Positions 1-11,139 of a stretch of DNA of 64,000 nucleotides are shown here, piece after piece. The stretch is from NCBI GenBank assembly GCA_963932145.1, contig OZ010573.1:24193604-24257603 (forward strand). The letters run 5' to 3'. Position 1 is the first letter of the stretch. The number at the start of each line of letters is the position of its first letter. Source of the DNA: Acanthosepion lycidas. Lineage: Eukaryota; Mollusca; Cephalopoda; Sepiida; Sepiidae. The position numbers and the translations under genes are program-made. Below the pieces are notes generated by a model, which saw nothing but the letters and a program-made list of their open reading frames with translations, was not told the origin of the DNA and made no database searches.

Positions 1-239
1 CAATTTTACATATAGGAAAATTAATTTATTTATTAGTCAATTAGAAAGAAAGAACCTATTGTTTTTTTTTAAAACCACATTAAAAAAAAAGAAATCCCGT
101 TAAAAAGTGATTGCGAGCACAAGGAAGAAATGGAATTGAACGATAAATAAAATATAGGCATTTTTTGAAAAAAAAATTAACCAACTAACTAAAAATAATA
201 AAATTAAAACGGAAATGGAAATACCCAATTATATTCAAA

Positions 240-520
240 CTTTCCGTTCAAAGAGACAAGTCCTGCGCAACAGCTGATCAAGCCAAAACACGCTGAATAT
301 TTTCACTAACAGTTATCAACCACGTGCTTATTGACAACATAACTTTACTTCCTCCCTTTAAATAAGAGTTCTGTTTGGCGCCACCTGACGTAACCGGAAC
401 GACTTCCGTTTTTTTTCGTCTTTTTTTTCTTTTTCAAAAAAAGAAGGTGGAACGTTTTCATTGGTTGATAGTGACGTCAAACTTCAAACTTTGGCAAATG
501 ACCTCATCGATATTTCTGTT
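240..520. promoter_or_regulatory. Promoter-like cluster of transcription-factor motifs
   Basis: Within about 160 bases there is an E-box CACGTG at 321-326, an E2F-like TTTGGCGCC at 374-382, a CRE-like TGACGTAA at 386-393, an ETS-like CCGGAA at 394-399 with an opposing ACTTCCG at 402-408, an inverted CCAAT (ATTGG, 460-464) and a full palindromic CRE, TGACGTCA, at 472-479. This is a typical mix for a TATA-less animal promoter and stands out in otherwise featureless AT-rich DNA. Motif matches are direct; promoter activity and direction are inference. No coding exon is evident immediately downstream on either strand. Confidence 0.4.
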
Positions 521-1348
521 TAAAAGACTATCAGCTTCGCAAAGTAAATTAGCGATTAAATATATTTTCCTTTTTTACAAATAATAGTTAATAAATTAGG
601 CTTGCCATATTTTCCAAATCTCAAACAGTGGGACTATATTCAATTTTTATTATATTTTTTGTTTGTGTATAAAGTGTTTTTAACCCAATAGTCTTCGGGG
701 CACAGACACATAACAACACACTTGTTAAATATTTAATTAATATTATTACTTATACTATTATTACAGGACAGTCCTGGTTAAACCAGAACGGTTTGCAAGA
801 CTAGTTTTTGAATTTGTGGTTGGCCGATTTTTTTTTTTTTTGTCAATAAATATTATGAACTACTAAGAGAATAAACAAATTTTTATTGGCGAAAAACAAT
901 ACACTACACTACAGAATGAGAAATGAAATAATTTCCGTGAAAACACCGTAATACGCTTCAAAATTCAAATCCATTGCTATAAAAAAAATAAATAAATAAA
1001 TAACGTAATTTATGTAAATAAATGAGGGACAATTTTGAAAATAAAAAAAATAGGAGAAAAGAAAATTATCCTTTTTTTGCGGTTCGGTTGTTGCTAAAAA
1101 AAGAAGTGAAAACGGATTTTAAAAAAATTCTTGAAAATTTTTAGGCTGTAAATAAATAAGAAATCAAGCGAAACCACCGTTGAAATGAATTTTTATTTAA
1201 TTAACCTTTTTCCTGCGAGGTTTGTATTCTCTTGAAATACCTTTTCTTTTAGTTTAAAAGTAAAACCAAGTTTATTTTTTATAAATTAAAAAAAAAAAAG
1301 AATGACACAGCTTTGCTTATGGTTGCGCGTAGAAATCAATCTCATTGA

Positions 1349-1380
<32 letters not shown>

Positions 1381-1473
1381 AATTTAAAAATTACTAAAAC
1401 TTAGCAATTTTAAAGAACTCAATATGATTTTTGCTTTATGCATATACCCTTTTTTCTTCAGCCATCTTCTATT

Positions 1474-1485
1474 TGACGTCGGAAG
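1474..1485 (+). promoter_or_regulatory. CRE/ETS composite motif
   Basis: TGACGTC is directly followed by GGAAG, again combining a CRE-like and an ETS-like core as in the cluster at 386-479. It lies upstream of the candidate splice donor at 2064. On its own it is a weak signal. Confidence 0.2.
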
Positions 1486-1699
1486 ATTTTACTTTTTAAA
1501 AGATAAAATTAGAAAAGAAGAAACCCAACCCAAGTTTTAAAAAATAACAATAACGTAAATCTCGAGATAAAAGGAAACTGATAACAATGACAGTGATTAT
1601 TAAAGAAAGAATAATAAATAATAGGTCAAATTGAGTGTGAAGGAGCAATTCAACGATATGAATTAAAACTACACACTTTTTTTAATGCCCTTTTTGAAG

Positions 1700-2064
1700 G
1701 GAAATCTCAGGTGCAGCTGGAAGTATCGCTCGGCTGACAGCTACCTGATGATGCAGCAGGGAAGTGAAAACACATACCCATACATACAAAAATAACTAAG
1801 TACTTCTACTAAGTAATAGTGGTTCTGCTGCTGCTACTACTGCTGATAGATGACTATGAAGTGACTACCTGATGTATTATGAGTAGCAGTTTTTTTTTTT
1901 TTTTTTTTTAAACACACAGACAGAAAGAGATAGCCGCTCGAGGCAGGCAGGATTTTTACTACATCTCCTCTCTTTTTTTTTTAACACTACTAGTTTTTAT
2001 TCTTGCTTCATTCCTCTTTGACATAAGGACGGACTAAAACTGGACATTTGGACCCTAGTGGCAG
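1700..2064 (+). other. Possible non-coding 5' exon ending in a strong splice donor
   Basis: The sequence GGCAG at 2060-2064 is followed by GTAAGTCAG, a close match to the animal splice-donor consensus CAG|GTAAGT. Upstream is the most mixed, least homopolymeric stretch of the first 8 kb, with CTG/CTA-rich trinucleotides at about 1825-1850. It lies 1.6 kb downstream of the promoter-like cluster. A 5' UTR exon of a long-intron gene on the plus strand would fit. The left limit given is arbitrary. A lone donor match can also occur by chance. Confidence 0.3.
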
Positions 2065-5000
2065 GTAAGTCAGTCAGATCAAAGTAGAGATTGTTTTCTA
2101 TTTCACACTTAAAGACCAACATAAGGCTTCGTTTGATCTTTCTGGAGAAGTTCATGATGACCAATTTCTTTTCAGTTTTATAATTAAAATTTAATTATTA
2201 AATATTACCATCATTAATACGATAAATTTAAAATGTATATTTGAAAATTTGTATATCATAGAGATAATTGTCATTTTTAAATACGAGATGACAATTCAAT
2301 AAGGTCATTTTATAATGCGAAAGTTGGAATCATGCATGTTATTTAAAAACTTTTGACACCATTACGAAGAAACACGAAAAACTAAATAGGAAGGGAAAAC
2401 ATTTAAAAATTTTTTTTTAATTAAAATATAAAAAAATCATGAACCATCAATATCATGATTTGGAAAAAAAAATTCGAGTTTTATTTTCTTTTTAAATAAA
2501 ACTTTTCAAAGTTTCTGAAGACAAGTAAAAAAAAAAATTCAATTTTTTGAAGAAATCACATGAAAATATTAATAATTATTTTTTTTCTATTTGATTAAAA
2601 CGTGTTTTCACGTTGTCATTCTTTTAAGATCAGATGATCACATGCTAAAAAACACATCTTGTCTAAGTTTAAGGCCTAAACTTTAAGCCTGACATAAAAA
2701 GAAATAGTTTTAAATTATTTTAATTTTTGCCAGTAAATTCTTCTGTTTATGTTCAAATTTATTTGTACAAAAAATTGAAAATTTTAAAAATGAAATGAAG
2801 TTAGAATTTGAAGCATAGTAAACATCACTTTGTTGCACTTTTAGCCAATGACAAGTGAATGGAACCTGTTAAAAAATTAAAAACACTTTAATAATAATTC
2901 TTTGTTTATAGATGTTACTTTTTTTTTAGTGTCAACTAAGTGTTTGCATCTATTTATTGTACGTTTTTAGTGCAGTTATAAAATTATTGACAAGTTGTGT
3001 TAATTTGCATATTCTATGTTCAGTTTCATCATGACAATGATGTAACGATATTTATTTAATTTAGGTAATCAACACTACTACTTATAAAAAAAACGCAAGA
3101 CAAAAGCGCCAAGCACTTTAAAAGCAACTGCATTTTATTTATTTACTTTACAAAGTTTACATTGATACAATAATTACAATTGAATATATTGAATGAATGC
3201 AAATAATTTTTGCTGTTGATAACACTTAAACCGAAAATTTTAACACTTGGATATGTAGGTAATTAATTTTTTTAACATTATCATTTTTTATATTGTATTT
3301 ATTTTGTTAAAATATAATTATACAATTTGTAATCTTTGTGTTGTGAATTACAATAAAAACTTTGGAAATTTCAATTAAAGATAAAAAAATAATGGTTTTT
3401 GTTGTTAGTTTTCTTTTATTTAAAAGAAAACGAATATAAGTTTTAATTTTTAAAGAATACAGTCGTAAATTGTTTATGATGTGTTTTTACACAAGAATTA
3501 AGTAGCTGTAAAAAAGGTCTCTAAATTAAAACAAAATGACAAGTTTATTGATGACATCTTTCCAGTTTCTCTATAAATATGCAATATAAACTTTTGAAGT
3601 GTTATTTTATTTATAACTGCAAGTAAAAAAATACATTTTGAAACAATTTGGTTTTCATAAACAAATGTAGGGAGTTGGAGGCTTAAAAAAGTAAATAAAT
3701 GACAATTGGTATCTTAAATGATGTATTTTTTTTTGTCTTTTTAACTAACTAAAAGTAAAACACAACAAAATTTAACATTGTTACTTTGAGTTTTACCAAA
3801 ATGGGTTACCGTTAAAATGACCAAAAAATTGTTTTAGTCATCTTTTAAAATATCAGTTGACGGATCTAAAGTTCTAAACTGAATTTTTTGTTTAACTTTT
3901 TTATAAGTTTTTTTTTTTTTTTTTTTTTTGTGCATCTACTGCCATGACTTAGAGACTAGAGAGCAAGTTTATCAGATTTACAACGATTTTTTTTCTTACC
4001 CAAATTCAAATAGTTTGGAATTTGGGTATAAAAAGTATGTTTCCTTTTGGATTAGAAAAATAGTTAATTGTTAATGAATGTCGTCTAATTTATTAAATAC
4101 AAACTGTTCGAAATATGAAGCCAAGGAAAAAAATATCCGCTCCATTGAAACTATTGGAATGCGATAAATGACGTCTTCTGATGCAACAGTGTGTTACTGT
4201 TGTGTAAAAATGCTTTGAGTAAATAGATTTTATTTTAGTATGTGCTTCTCATTTTCCCTCTTTTGCTGTCATACCCTGTCGACCTGGAATATACCCCGAA
4301 TTTATTCTTTTTCTGTCGAAATTTTATTTTTGACCATCATTAAACACTAAACAGTAAGGTTACCAACGTCTAAGTGACCAGAAACCTCAACTATGGAAGC
4401 ACACTTTAGCATAAATGATAATAAAATTGACTCCATTACTTCTGTCTGGAAGTAGTTTCTCAAAGACGAATTGATTGTATACCGTGTCATGATTTAAAAT
4501 TTTATTTTTAACATTTTATGTATTTAATTAACTGCATTTACACGAAACAAACATTCACCATCAGTGCAATGATGAGTATTTTCAGCACATGTAAACTAAA
4601 AACAACTATGCAGACTGACTCTAGTAAAGAAAATGATCACGAGAAAAATAACTAATTATATTTTTTTTATCGAGAAAAACCGTTTAGATTTTAAGTGATG
4701 CAGTAATTATTGATTTTATTGGTTCCCATAAAATAAAAATTGCTTCGTGAACTGAATGGATTATTATTTCTATTTGAAATATTTAATATACGATAGATTC
4801 GCTTCGCACGTTCAAATAAATCGAAGTAGGTGGTAACAATTTTTAACTCATTTTATTTTATTTAAGTCTTTTTGTTAGTAGTTTTTAAATTGTTAATTTA
4901 TTCATCAATGAATTTTTTTGTCGAAAAATGTTCCAATTTTTAAAAAACAAAAAAAAACAAAAAAAAAAACAACAACTTAAGACTTAAGTACTAACGCACT

Positions 5001-8000
5001 CCCTCCATAAAAAAAGAAGTCAGTCGGTTTGTTTTTCAAATTTAGTTTCAGAATTTTTAAGTAACATAATAATTGTAATGTAGACCAATTTATTTACGAT
5101 AACAAATAAATATCGGTGCCAACAAGGGACTTTTTCTCTAAGTATTCTTTTTTCTGGAATGAAAATTTGAAAGACATTTAGTGTTTAAATTTCAAAACGA
5201 CATTGTAAAAGTATTTAAAAAAAATGATATGAAGTCATTCAAAATATTTTAATTTAAATTAGCTGTTGTCAGTTCTTCTTTTTTACTGTTTTTCGTTTGG
5301 AACGAGAAAAACGGAAGCAAATGAAAAAGTTTTCAGTTTTTTACCCACTCAGTCTTTTTTAAATTAATATTATAAGAAGGTAAATTCTTCAAGCAATATC
5401 CTTTTTTTCTAGGATTCATTTTTTTTTTTTTACAAATAGTTTTAAATTTAAAATAATGTAAAATTGTAGAAAAACATCTGTCCTCACAAAAAAGATTGAT
5501 TATTCAGAAATTAATTTTGTTAAAAAAAAAAATTAATGGATTTATAATTTATTTAATGGAAAAAAAAAAACAACAAAAAAACCCCAATCATTTGTTGTGT
5601 TTTTTTAGCTCTCCAAATTCTTTGAATCAAAATTATCCTTTTTTTTCTTGTTTTTTTTTTGTTTTTTTTGCTTTAGTGGAGTCGTTACGTTTACTTTATG
5701 TTCATCTTTTTTTTTCTTTTTATTGGAGTAAAATCTAATTTGTTTACTTTATTTACTTTTTAAAAAGCAGGGTTATTCCCTAGTTAAAGGCCAGACAAAT
5801 TTTGAACTATGTTTAATAATAATTAAATTAATTTATTTGTCTTCAAACAATTTTTTTTCGACAAGGCAATCATGTGACTTGACTAAATTTCTATGCGTGC
5901 ATCTGGATTGGTATTTTGTAGTAAAAATGGATCTTCTTGCGTATTATTCACCATTGACATATTTATCTGTGGTTTTGAAATTGTACTTTTGTTTTCAATC
6001 GCATCCTTATGCATCACAATTGAATAAAAATAAAAGCTTAATGTCATACTTTTTACGTTGTTTCATATTGGGAACAACGGAATTAAATGATTTTGGATGA
6101 TCAACAAGTGTTGGGTTGGCTTGGAGGACTTTAAGTCTTAAACTATTTTTATGATAAATTTACAATAATATTACATTATTATTATTATTTCAATTCAATA
6201 ATTTTATTTTAGTACCCCCACTTGTCCTCACTCAATTAACTGTCATTGCTGAATTTAAAAATGAAAATATGATCATTGTGTAATAAAAAAAAAAAAACCT
6301 ATGGAATATGAAAGTAATTTATGTTAATCAATTTTAAGAAAAATAGTAATTGATTATTTTCTATCTAAATAGTTGAATGAGGACAAGAATGTTTTTAAAA
6401 TATAGGAGGGATCAGTATTTTGTCGTTTTGTTCATTTTTAAATGTTAACGACCGCAACTGCTCCTTTCTTTTCCTGTTTAGTTTAGTTTAAGTGTTGGGA
6501 TCACGAATTTGTGCATAAAAATGTCAAATCTTTGAATTGAATGATGAAAAACTGGTATGTAATTCAGTATTTATTTGTGCATATGCATTAATTTAAAAGG
6601 CTTTTTTGTTTGTCGTTACGATATTTTTCTAGTTTAACTTAAAGTACAAACCTTGTCAGACGAAAAGCAAAGATAATGAGAAGGATCTTTCTCGGGTACC
6701 TAACGAAACGACAGTAGTTTTGAAAAACAGCATAAATTTTTTTTAAAATATCATTCTTGGCGGGAAATCTGTGAGTTCGCGTTTTGTCATGTGTCAAAAG
6801 ATATTATTTAAATCAAAAAAAATATTTGCTTTTTTAAAAAAATTATTTAGTTGTCAACTATCAGAAATTAGTCGATGTGTTGTTTATTATTTTAGCATGT
6901 TCGCTCATCTGCAAGAATTTTATTTTTAGCCATCTTGGTGTGTGTCATTATATTTACAATTTGAAATGAATAAAAAAAGAAGTAGCTTATCGCTCAGTTG
7001 CATTGTTAATTATTAGATTTTAACTTGATTAGTCATTTTTTTATTAGTTTGTTTAAATAGTTGTTGGACTTTTTTTGATACGACGAAACGAAAGCCATAA
7101 CTCATTGATTAGAGAACTCAAAATTGCCGATGGGTCACTCGCTAAACAGCCACTATGATGAAGGGTACCCATTTTCAGTCTTTAAGAAAGTGGTCATTTA
7201 TTTCATCAGGGTTTTGACTGGATTTTCAATTAATAACGTAAATTATTAATTGCTTTTCTTAGGAATATAAAAATCACTTGAAACAAATTATAATGTAACA
7301 TGACTAGAAAACAGTGGATGCTTTTACATCAGCTGGTTTCATTCACGGGTGGATTTTCTTTTTCCTGTTATTCGAAAAACGATGTAAAATTTTTATTCTC
7401 TGTTTTGTGTTTTATTTTATTTTTCGTTTCTTACATAACGTGAAACAAAACACTTGTTGACAAAAACAAAACAAGAAAGTGTTACGATCTTCATTGGTGG
7501 TGCCCCCATTGCAATGAATATATAGTCTTACTCTTTATGTTTTTTCTCAGACTAAGAAGCTACACTTGGTAAATTACTACTGTTAGTTAGCTACAAATAT
7601 ATTTTTTATGATCTATGAATTTTTTCGGGGTGAATTTGTTCATTTTATTAAGGATTTAGAAAAAATCGGAATTTATGCAAGTCGATTTTGAATTATTTAT
7701 TTTACTTTTCAGACCCCTTTTTCTTTTTTTTTTACTACATTTGGTATGCTAAAAAAATGAAATGTAAAAAAAAAAAAAAAAAAAAAAATCAAACTCTAAG
7801 GTAACCCGCACTCTAGTGTTACTCTGAAAAAAAATCGAAACTTAGATACTAGACAAAAAAATATGGTGTTTTGATCATGAAAAACCAATACTCAATTTCA
7901 ATTAGATTTTGTAAGATGATACGTTAGTATCTCAGATGTAAGAGCTTAGGACACAAATTCAAATTCAGTAATTAATTTTCTATACTGATTTTTTTTTTAA

Positions 8001-8099
8001 CCACAGTAGTCTACTATGATTTGGGAGGGTGATGGCATTTTTTGTTTTACTATTAGAAATTTTTAGTCTTTGATAATTTTTCTCTTGTTTTATGCAATT

Positions 8100-8100
<1 letters not shown>
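2065..8100. other. AT-rich non-coding DNA, few repeats
   Basis: No gene or dated transposon was recognised in this 6-kb stretch. It has long A and T runs (for example about 3909-3929 and 7767-7788) and a small perfect hairpin at 3998-4027. Open frames inside it are short and made of poly-F, poly-K or poly-L sequence, so they were not called. The scarcity of recognisable SINEs and LINEs compared with the rest of the window suggests either constraint or old, unrecognisable sequence; if the donor at 2064 is real, this is first-intron DNA. Confidence 0.5.
3998..4027. repeat. Short perfect hairpin
   Basis: ACCCAAATTC at 3998-4007 is the exact reverse complement of GAATTTGGGT at 4018-4027, with a 10-base AT-rich loop. 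No poly-U tract or gene suggests a terminator. It may be a relic of a palindromic repeat. Confidence 0.55.
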
Positions 8101-8132
<32 letters not shown>

Positions 8133-8135
<3 letters not shown>

Positions 8136-8176
8136 TTGAGTGATCCCTCCATTGCACTTGAGGGATCCCTCCATTG
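8133..8176. repeat. Two tandem copies of a 22-bp unit
   Basis: The unit CACTTGAGTGATCCCTCC plus ATTG is repeated twice head to tail (8133-8154 and 8155-8176) with one base difference. It sits just after a 31-base T run, so it probably arose by slippage. Confidence 0.6.
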
Positions 8177-8686
8177 CACTGTGGTTATGATTGACCCCTC
8201 CCCCACTTTTCTGAGTGTATCAACTAAATTCTCAATTTGTGCCAATGTTTACCCTAATCTGCACCACATTCATTAAAGTAAAAATCCAGTTTTTTACTCA
8301 TACAGCAAATAAAATCTACTTTATTGAATTGAAATTATGAATGCTTTCAGATGCAAGATATTTTTTAATGAAGATATATATATATATTTATTTTCATTAT
8401 ATATATTTAAAAAAAATACAGTAGATAAATATTATTCCATTTAATGTTGTCCTTTAGGGTATCTGATGGCATATAAGACCCCTCCCCCCCATATAATTAC
8501 AGTTCTGTTAGGCTAGTTACAAGTACTAGCTGTAGTCTGTGACGTCTAGACAAGCATAAGCCAACCAGATAGCTCAACTTAGTGAATAAGACCAGGGAGA
8601 TATATTTTTAGCCATTTTTTTTTTTGTTTGTCGGGTGAGGTGGGTTGAAGAAACTAGTCTTACTAAATATACTATGCAACTATTAA

Positions 8687-8731
8687 CTGCTAAGTAGAAT
8701 TTTATAAATAGTTAAAAATTCTACTAAGCAG
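8687..8731. repeat. 17-bp inverted repeat (hairpin)
   Basis: CTGCTAAGTAGAATTTT at 8687-8703 pairs with AAAATTCTACTAAGCAG ending at 8731 with one mismatch; the loop is about 11 bases. It could be the core of a small MITE, but no target duplication was found. Confidence 0.5.
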
Positions 8732-9501
8732 ATGTAAAGGAATAGAACACTGCAAAGTTATTTACCATGATTAAACTAGAATTTTATTTCACTAATCTTG
8801 GATAAAATTATTTTATCTTGTGAGAACAGAATTGTTTTGTGTTTGTATTTTTGTTGTAGCAGTTTTAAATATATGGTTAAGTATGCACACTTTTTTCATA
8901 ATAGTGCTTTTCATGATCAACTGACTTAAATAAATTTAAACCTTTTTGCAAAATAACCATTCTCTAGATGTAGTTCCATCAGTATTCCTCCAGTTTAATG
9001 ATAGAAATAAAAAAAAAACAAATATTTTTTAGGTAATATATTTAGTTTTCAATATCATTTTACATACCAATGTAGTTAATTCAGTGGTGAATATTAATAA
9101 CTAGCAGTAGTGCCCAGCGTTGCCCGGGATGTAACAGTAAGAGATAGATCAAGTATCGACCATCATAAAGACTGAAAAATAAAATTGACAAAGATTATTG
9201 TTTAAGGTTGACAGACATGCATGTCTTAATTAGTGTTGTTTTTTTTTGTTTTTTTGTTTTTTTTAATGACTTGGTCAAACCCAAACTCAAACAAAAACAT
9301 TGTTTTCAATCGTTATGAGTCTACCGATTGAATAGAATTTTATTATAAACAATTGTCTTGTAAATGGAATTTTTAAAGCATTCTGAATGTAAAAATAAAG
9401 AAAAAAGTGTGCAAGACAATAAGAAACACTACCTGCCAAAAAAAAAGTGAAGTTTTGTTGAAATCAGTTGAAAAATGTAGGAAATCCGATCCCATATATA
9501 A

Positions 9502-9522
9502 ACACACACACACACACACACA
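9502..9522. repeat. (CA)n microsatellite
   Basis: Ten or so CA units inside the inner copy of the Helitron-like 5' module. Confidence 0.9.
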
Positions 9523-9734
9523 ACCTGGGTTTTATAATAACTCGATATGAGTTGTCCCTCTTTCATTCTTGTGATGCCTCTTAATCATGTTTTCAAATTG
9601 ATTTTGTGCAAAAACAATTGTGTTTTTCCAATTTTTGGCGCTGTCAGAACCACCGCAAGGTAATTTTACGTAATCCTGTGAAGTTTTGTTGAAATCGGTT
9701 GAAAAATGTAGGAAATCTGATCCAATATATAAAC

Positions 9735-9736
<2 letters not shown>

Positions 9737-9766
<30 letters not shown>
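9737..9766. repeat. (CA)n microsatellite
   Basis: About 15 CA units near the outer 5' end of the Helitron-like element. Confidence 0.9.
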
Positions 9767-9768
<2 letters not shown>

Positions 9769-9934
9769 TGCGTTTTATAGTAAGTAAGATTTAGCTTGAA
9801 CATTATGTAGGGAAAATTTTGGATAAAAAATAATATCTGACTACAGACTTATTGATCCATCTTTTTCTAGTTGTACATTTTAAGGTAGATGCCATCTGTA
9901 GGGAAATGCTGAAAAAGTAAACCAAATCAAATGT

Positions 9935-9957
9935 ACACACACACACACACACACACA
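9935..9957. repeat. (CA)n microsatellite
   Basis: About 11 CA units outside the neighbouring element; no other context. Confidence 0.9.
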
Positions 9958-10390
9958 TCTTTCATTTTCTGTATAATGTTAGAGTAAATTGTAACCTTTT
10001 AAAGAAACCAGCTAAGAAACTGTTCTCTCTCTGCAGTTCTTAAAATGTGTGTGCGTTCATGTGACAGGTGAAACTGAGTATTTTAAAAAAATTTTTATTG
10101 TCTGAATTTCTGAGATGAGGAATTATCTTTATTATTCACTGATATCCTCATCTTAGTAGTTAGGTTCTCTTTTGGCCATTGTAACCCCTCAGTTGGTAAC
10201 CATCTTGAAATTTTAGATTGAACACTTTACTCAGTCTAAAAATTATTATAATTGATTTTGAGTGTCCTCATATTGATTGTTGTGATGACAATGTTCTGTA
10301 CATGTATCCTCCAGCTTTCTTCAGGTGGCTGTCAGAGTTGGTAAACTTCTGGGAATTTCAAACCAAACTCTTTATTCAATATTTTTATGC

Positions 10391-10650
10391 CATGACCTGT
10401 AGGGTGATAGGGGCACCATGCGTACTGCAGCCCGCAGTAGAAGTGCTATTTCTTGGGCAAGATAGCCTGACAGAGCCCAACCCTCTCCAGGCCAGTTTTG
10501 AATTCAGTGTTTTCTTCTAGTCCGGTTGCCACCAAGGCCTTAGAACCCAGTCTGTCCTGCTATTTACTTATAGCTAGGGCAAGAAGAGAATTCCTAATAG
10601 CTTTCCCAAGGATATTAGCACGTAAATGAATGTAATGGATCTGACTGGAA
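10391..10650 (-). mobile_element. tRNA-derived SINE, head missing
   Basis: The reverse complement matches the body and tail of the SINE at 59735-60066: GCACCATG with CTGCAG, then GAGCCCAACCCTCTCCAGG, AACCCAGTCTGTCCTGC, CATACC-type TTTCCCAAGG and ATGTAATGGATCTGACTGGA. It stops there, before the tRNA-like promoter head. The next SINE begins 30 bases away in the same orientation. Confidence 0.8.
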
Positions 10651-10680
10651 TAGTGCTTATATTAATCAGAATTTTTTTTT

Positions 10681-11006
10681 ATCCTGTGACCTGTAGTTTC
10701 ATAGCAGCACCATGTGTACTGCAGCCACAGTAGAAGTGGTCTTTCTTGGGCAAGATAGCTTGACAGAGCCCAACCCTCTCCAGGCTGGTTTTGAATTCAG
10801 TTTTTCCTTCTCTTAGACTGGTTGCCATCCAAGGTTAAAGAACCCAGTCTGTCCTGCTATTTACTCATAGCTGGGGGAAGAAGAGGATTTATACCTTTCC
10901 CAAGGGTATTAGCATGTAAGTGAATGTAATGGATCTGACTGGAATTCAAACTCTGCTCTCTGATTCCTCAATCTGAGCTGCTATCTATTACTCTACAGTG
11001 CGTCCT
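10681..11006 (-). mobile_element. tRNA-derived SINE, complete
   Basis: On the minus strand it begins with a degenerate tRNA-like head (GACGCACTGTAGAGTAATAG, then a B-box-like GTTTGAATTCC at about 10940-10950), followed by the family body (CATTACATTCACTTACATGC, GGTATAAATCC, CAGGACAGACTGGGTTC) and ends in an A-rich tail (T-run at 10672-10680). SINEs are transcribed by RNA polymerase III and use a LINE's enzymes in trans. Its tail abuts the truncated copy at 10391-10650. Confidence 0.85.
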
Positions 11007-11139
11007 AAGAAAGTAAAAAAAATTCAGTTTGAAATTCTCCCAAAGGTTACCAGCTATGAGAGACCTCTAAAGAAGACCAGGGGGTGCAATTACTGTAACA
11101 ACCAAGATGAGGACACTTGTTCAAGTAAATCAGTGTATA

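Larger units (their letters stand above)
9101..9789 (-). mobile_element. Non-autonomous Helitron-like element with a duplicated 5' end
   Basis: Read on the minus strand, the element starts with TC at 9789 (flanked by A), continues ACTATAAAACGCAG and a (TG)n tract, and ends with a GC-rich hairpin (CCCGGGCAACGCTGGGC) shortly before CTAG at 9104-9101, flanked by T. TC start, CTRR end, a 3' subterminal hairpin and insertion between A and T are the known marks of Helitrons. The same 5' module (a GAAATC-GTTGAAAAATGTAGG block, (TG)n, and TATAAAACC, with GA at 9544-9545) occurs a second time inside, so two 5' ends share one 3' end. No Rep/helicase coding was seen. The family is matched by 12661-13433. 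Confidence 0.55.
10255..11130. mobile_element. Foldback element split by two SINEs
   Basis: The left part (about 10255-10380: GTCCTCAT, then CTTTCTTCAGGTGG and CTTTATT) resembles the left half of the foldback element at 24921-25282. An inverted counterpart (AAAGAAGACCAG ... CAAGATGAGGACA) lies at about 11070-11130. The two arms are separated by two minus-strand SINEs, which account for nearly all of the middle. The arms are diverged, so the ends are approximate. It implies the foldback element is older than both SINEs. Confidence 0.4.

Noticed and set aside
375-584. 69-residue open frame in the promoter-like region
   Set aside because: It overlaps the motif cluster, is rich in F and K from homopolymers, and has no start or splice support.
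3998-4027. Transcription terminator
   Set aside because: Hairpin without gene context; intrinsic terminators of this kind are not expected in an animal nuclear genome.
5496-6100. Two adjacent open frames of 80 and 87 residues
   Set aside because: Dominated by poly-K/poly-F stretches from A and T runs; no recognisable domain and no splice context.
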